In this document: positions 63,241 to 64,000 of the stretch, piece after piece
How the letters are laid out: the number at the start of each line of letters is the position of its first letter
Position numbering within the stretch: position 1 is the first letter of the stretch
Source: Poecilobothrus nobilitatus
Lineage: Eukaryota > Arthropoda > Insecta > Diptera > Dolichopodidae
DNA length: 64,000 nucleotides
Reading direction: 5' to 3'
Assembly (NCBI GenBank): GCA_947095535.1
Contig: OX352773.1
Span: 88,012,670-88,076,669 of the forward strand
Translations under genes and position numbers: made by a program
Notes under the pieces: model-generated
Database searches by the model: none
What the model saw: only the letters and a program-made list of their open reading frames with translations
What the model was told of the DNA's origin: nothing

Positions 63241-63640
63241 ATATGTGGTGTATCATGTACTTACATCATGCTGATTTTTTTTATTTTAATGATAAATTTA
63301 TTTTGTCGATTTTTTTGTATACAAATATTTTGATAAAAATATATTTTAAAAAAATTTTCAATGATATTTTTTAATGAAGAGCAGTGCAAATATCGATTTT
63401 GGTGTTTTAAAGTGTTAGAAAATATTGTTTTGAATTTAAATTTTGTATTTTTTTTTTTTTTTTTGTGAACATTCCAAATTGAACAAAACAAAATATTTGA
63501 TAATTTATGTTGTGTGTTTAAACAATTAATTTGGTGTGGTGTATAAAACCGTGTGTATATATATATATATGAATCAATCAATATTCAATCCAATTTTTTT
63601 TTTTTTCATAAAAAACACATCCGTAGTAGAACAAAAACCA
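63241..63640 (-). repeat. Microexon cassette copy D
   Basis: Fourth copy: ATATGTGGTGTATCATG, TGTACTTACATCATGCTGAT, TTTTAATGATAAATTTA, GAAGAGCAGTGCAAATATCG, GAAAATATTGTTTTG, ATTCCAAATTGAACAAAACA, TGTTTAAACAATTAATTTGG, ACCGTGTGTATATATA and AATCCAATTTTTTTTTT. More copies may lie beyond the window end. Confidence 0.85.
63265..63270 (-). CDS. cac: Candidate 6-nt microexon D (CATGAT, His-Asp)
   Basis: Minus strand: AAAAATCAG | CATGAT | GTAAGTACAT. Differs from A and B in one base, giving His-Asp and removing the second CAG, so only the 6-nt form is possible here. The upstream tract is T-poor but contains ATCATTAA. Confidence 0.5.
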
Positions 63641-64000
63641 TTTCAAAAAAATCCATAAAAAAAATAAACAAAAAAAAAAAATTTAAGAAAAAAATAATTA
63701 ATTAATATATTAATAGTGTATAATAATAATAAGAGAAATAAATGTATATTCAATTGAAAAAGTACTTTTTTCAATTAAATAAATTTTTTCAATAAAATTA
63801 TTTTAATTTTTTATTTATTTATCTTTCTTTTTTTTTTTTTTTAATTATACATTTTATAAAAAGTATAATAATTGTTAATATCTATCCTAAATTTTTTTAG
63901 AAAAACAAACATATTATTTTTTTTATAGACATTATTTTTTTTTTTTTTGAATATATATAATATGTATATATATGTTATTTTTGTAAATTAATAATTAATA

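Overview
This is nuclear DNA of an insect, most probably a fly (Diptera). It is extremely AT-rich, with long A/T runs and TA microsatellites. The protein-coding exons are islands between GT-AG introns and contain animal signalling and trafficking genes. The order and species are inferred; no species-specific marker is visible.

Layout. (1) 2715-6287, plus strand: a complete five-exon gene for the beta subunit of the AP-3 adaptor complex (Drosophila ruby, mammalian AP3B1). (2) 6911-9399, plus strand: a PP1-beta-type catalytic phosphatase gene, diverged from the usual highly conserved sequence, with an unusual in-frame 150-nt candidate cassette exon in its first intron. (3) 12149-16367, plus strand: a seven-exon cyclic-nucleotide-gated channel subunit of CNGB-like type, with a Glu-Pro repeat tail at the N-terminus. 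(4) A 12.8-kb stretch without recognisable genes, holding a tRNA-derived SINE, a foldback-like element and tandem repeats. (5) 29185 to beyond the window end, minus strand: the 3' half of cacophony, the CaV2-type presynaptic calcium channel alpha1 subunit, from the domain IV S3-S4 linker to the C-terminal EEDWC. Its exons are small and its introns large. They contain MITEs, two alternative domain IV P-loop exons, and a 200-N assembly gap inside the IVS6 exon.

The most interesting feature is in the intron upstream of the cacophony IVS4 exon. A segment of about 350-400 bp is repeated four times between 58.86 and 63.64 kb. Each copy carries the remains of a phase-neutral 6-nt microexon (AG | CAGGAT or CATGAT | GTAAGTACAT), encoding Gln-Asp or His-Asp in three of the copies. 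The position matches the vertebrate CaV2 6-nt microexon in the IVS3-IVS4 linker (Glu-Thr in CaV2.2, Asn-Pro in CaV2.1). Each copy also retains a GTGCAA-containing block and an inverted repeat, so this looks like a duplicated microexon cassette with associated RNA elements.

The genes are functionally unrelated except that CNG and CaV2 are both neuronal channels. CNG and cacophony are convergently transcribed. All exon boundaries were derived by reading splice sites and checking reading phase; no transcript data were available.
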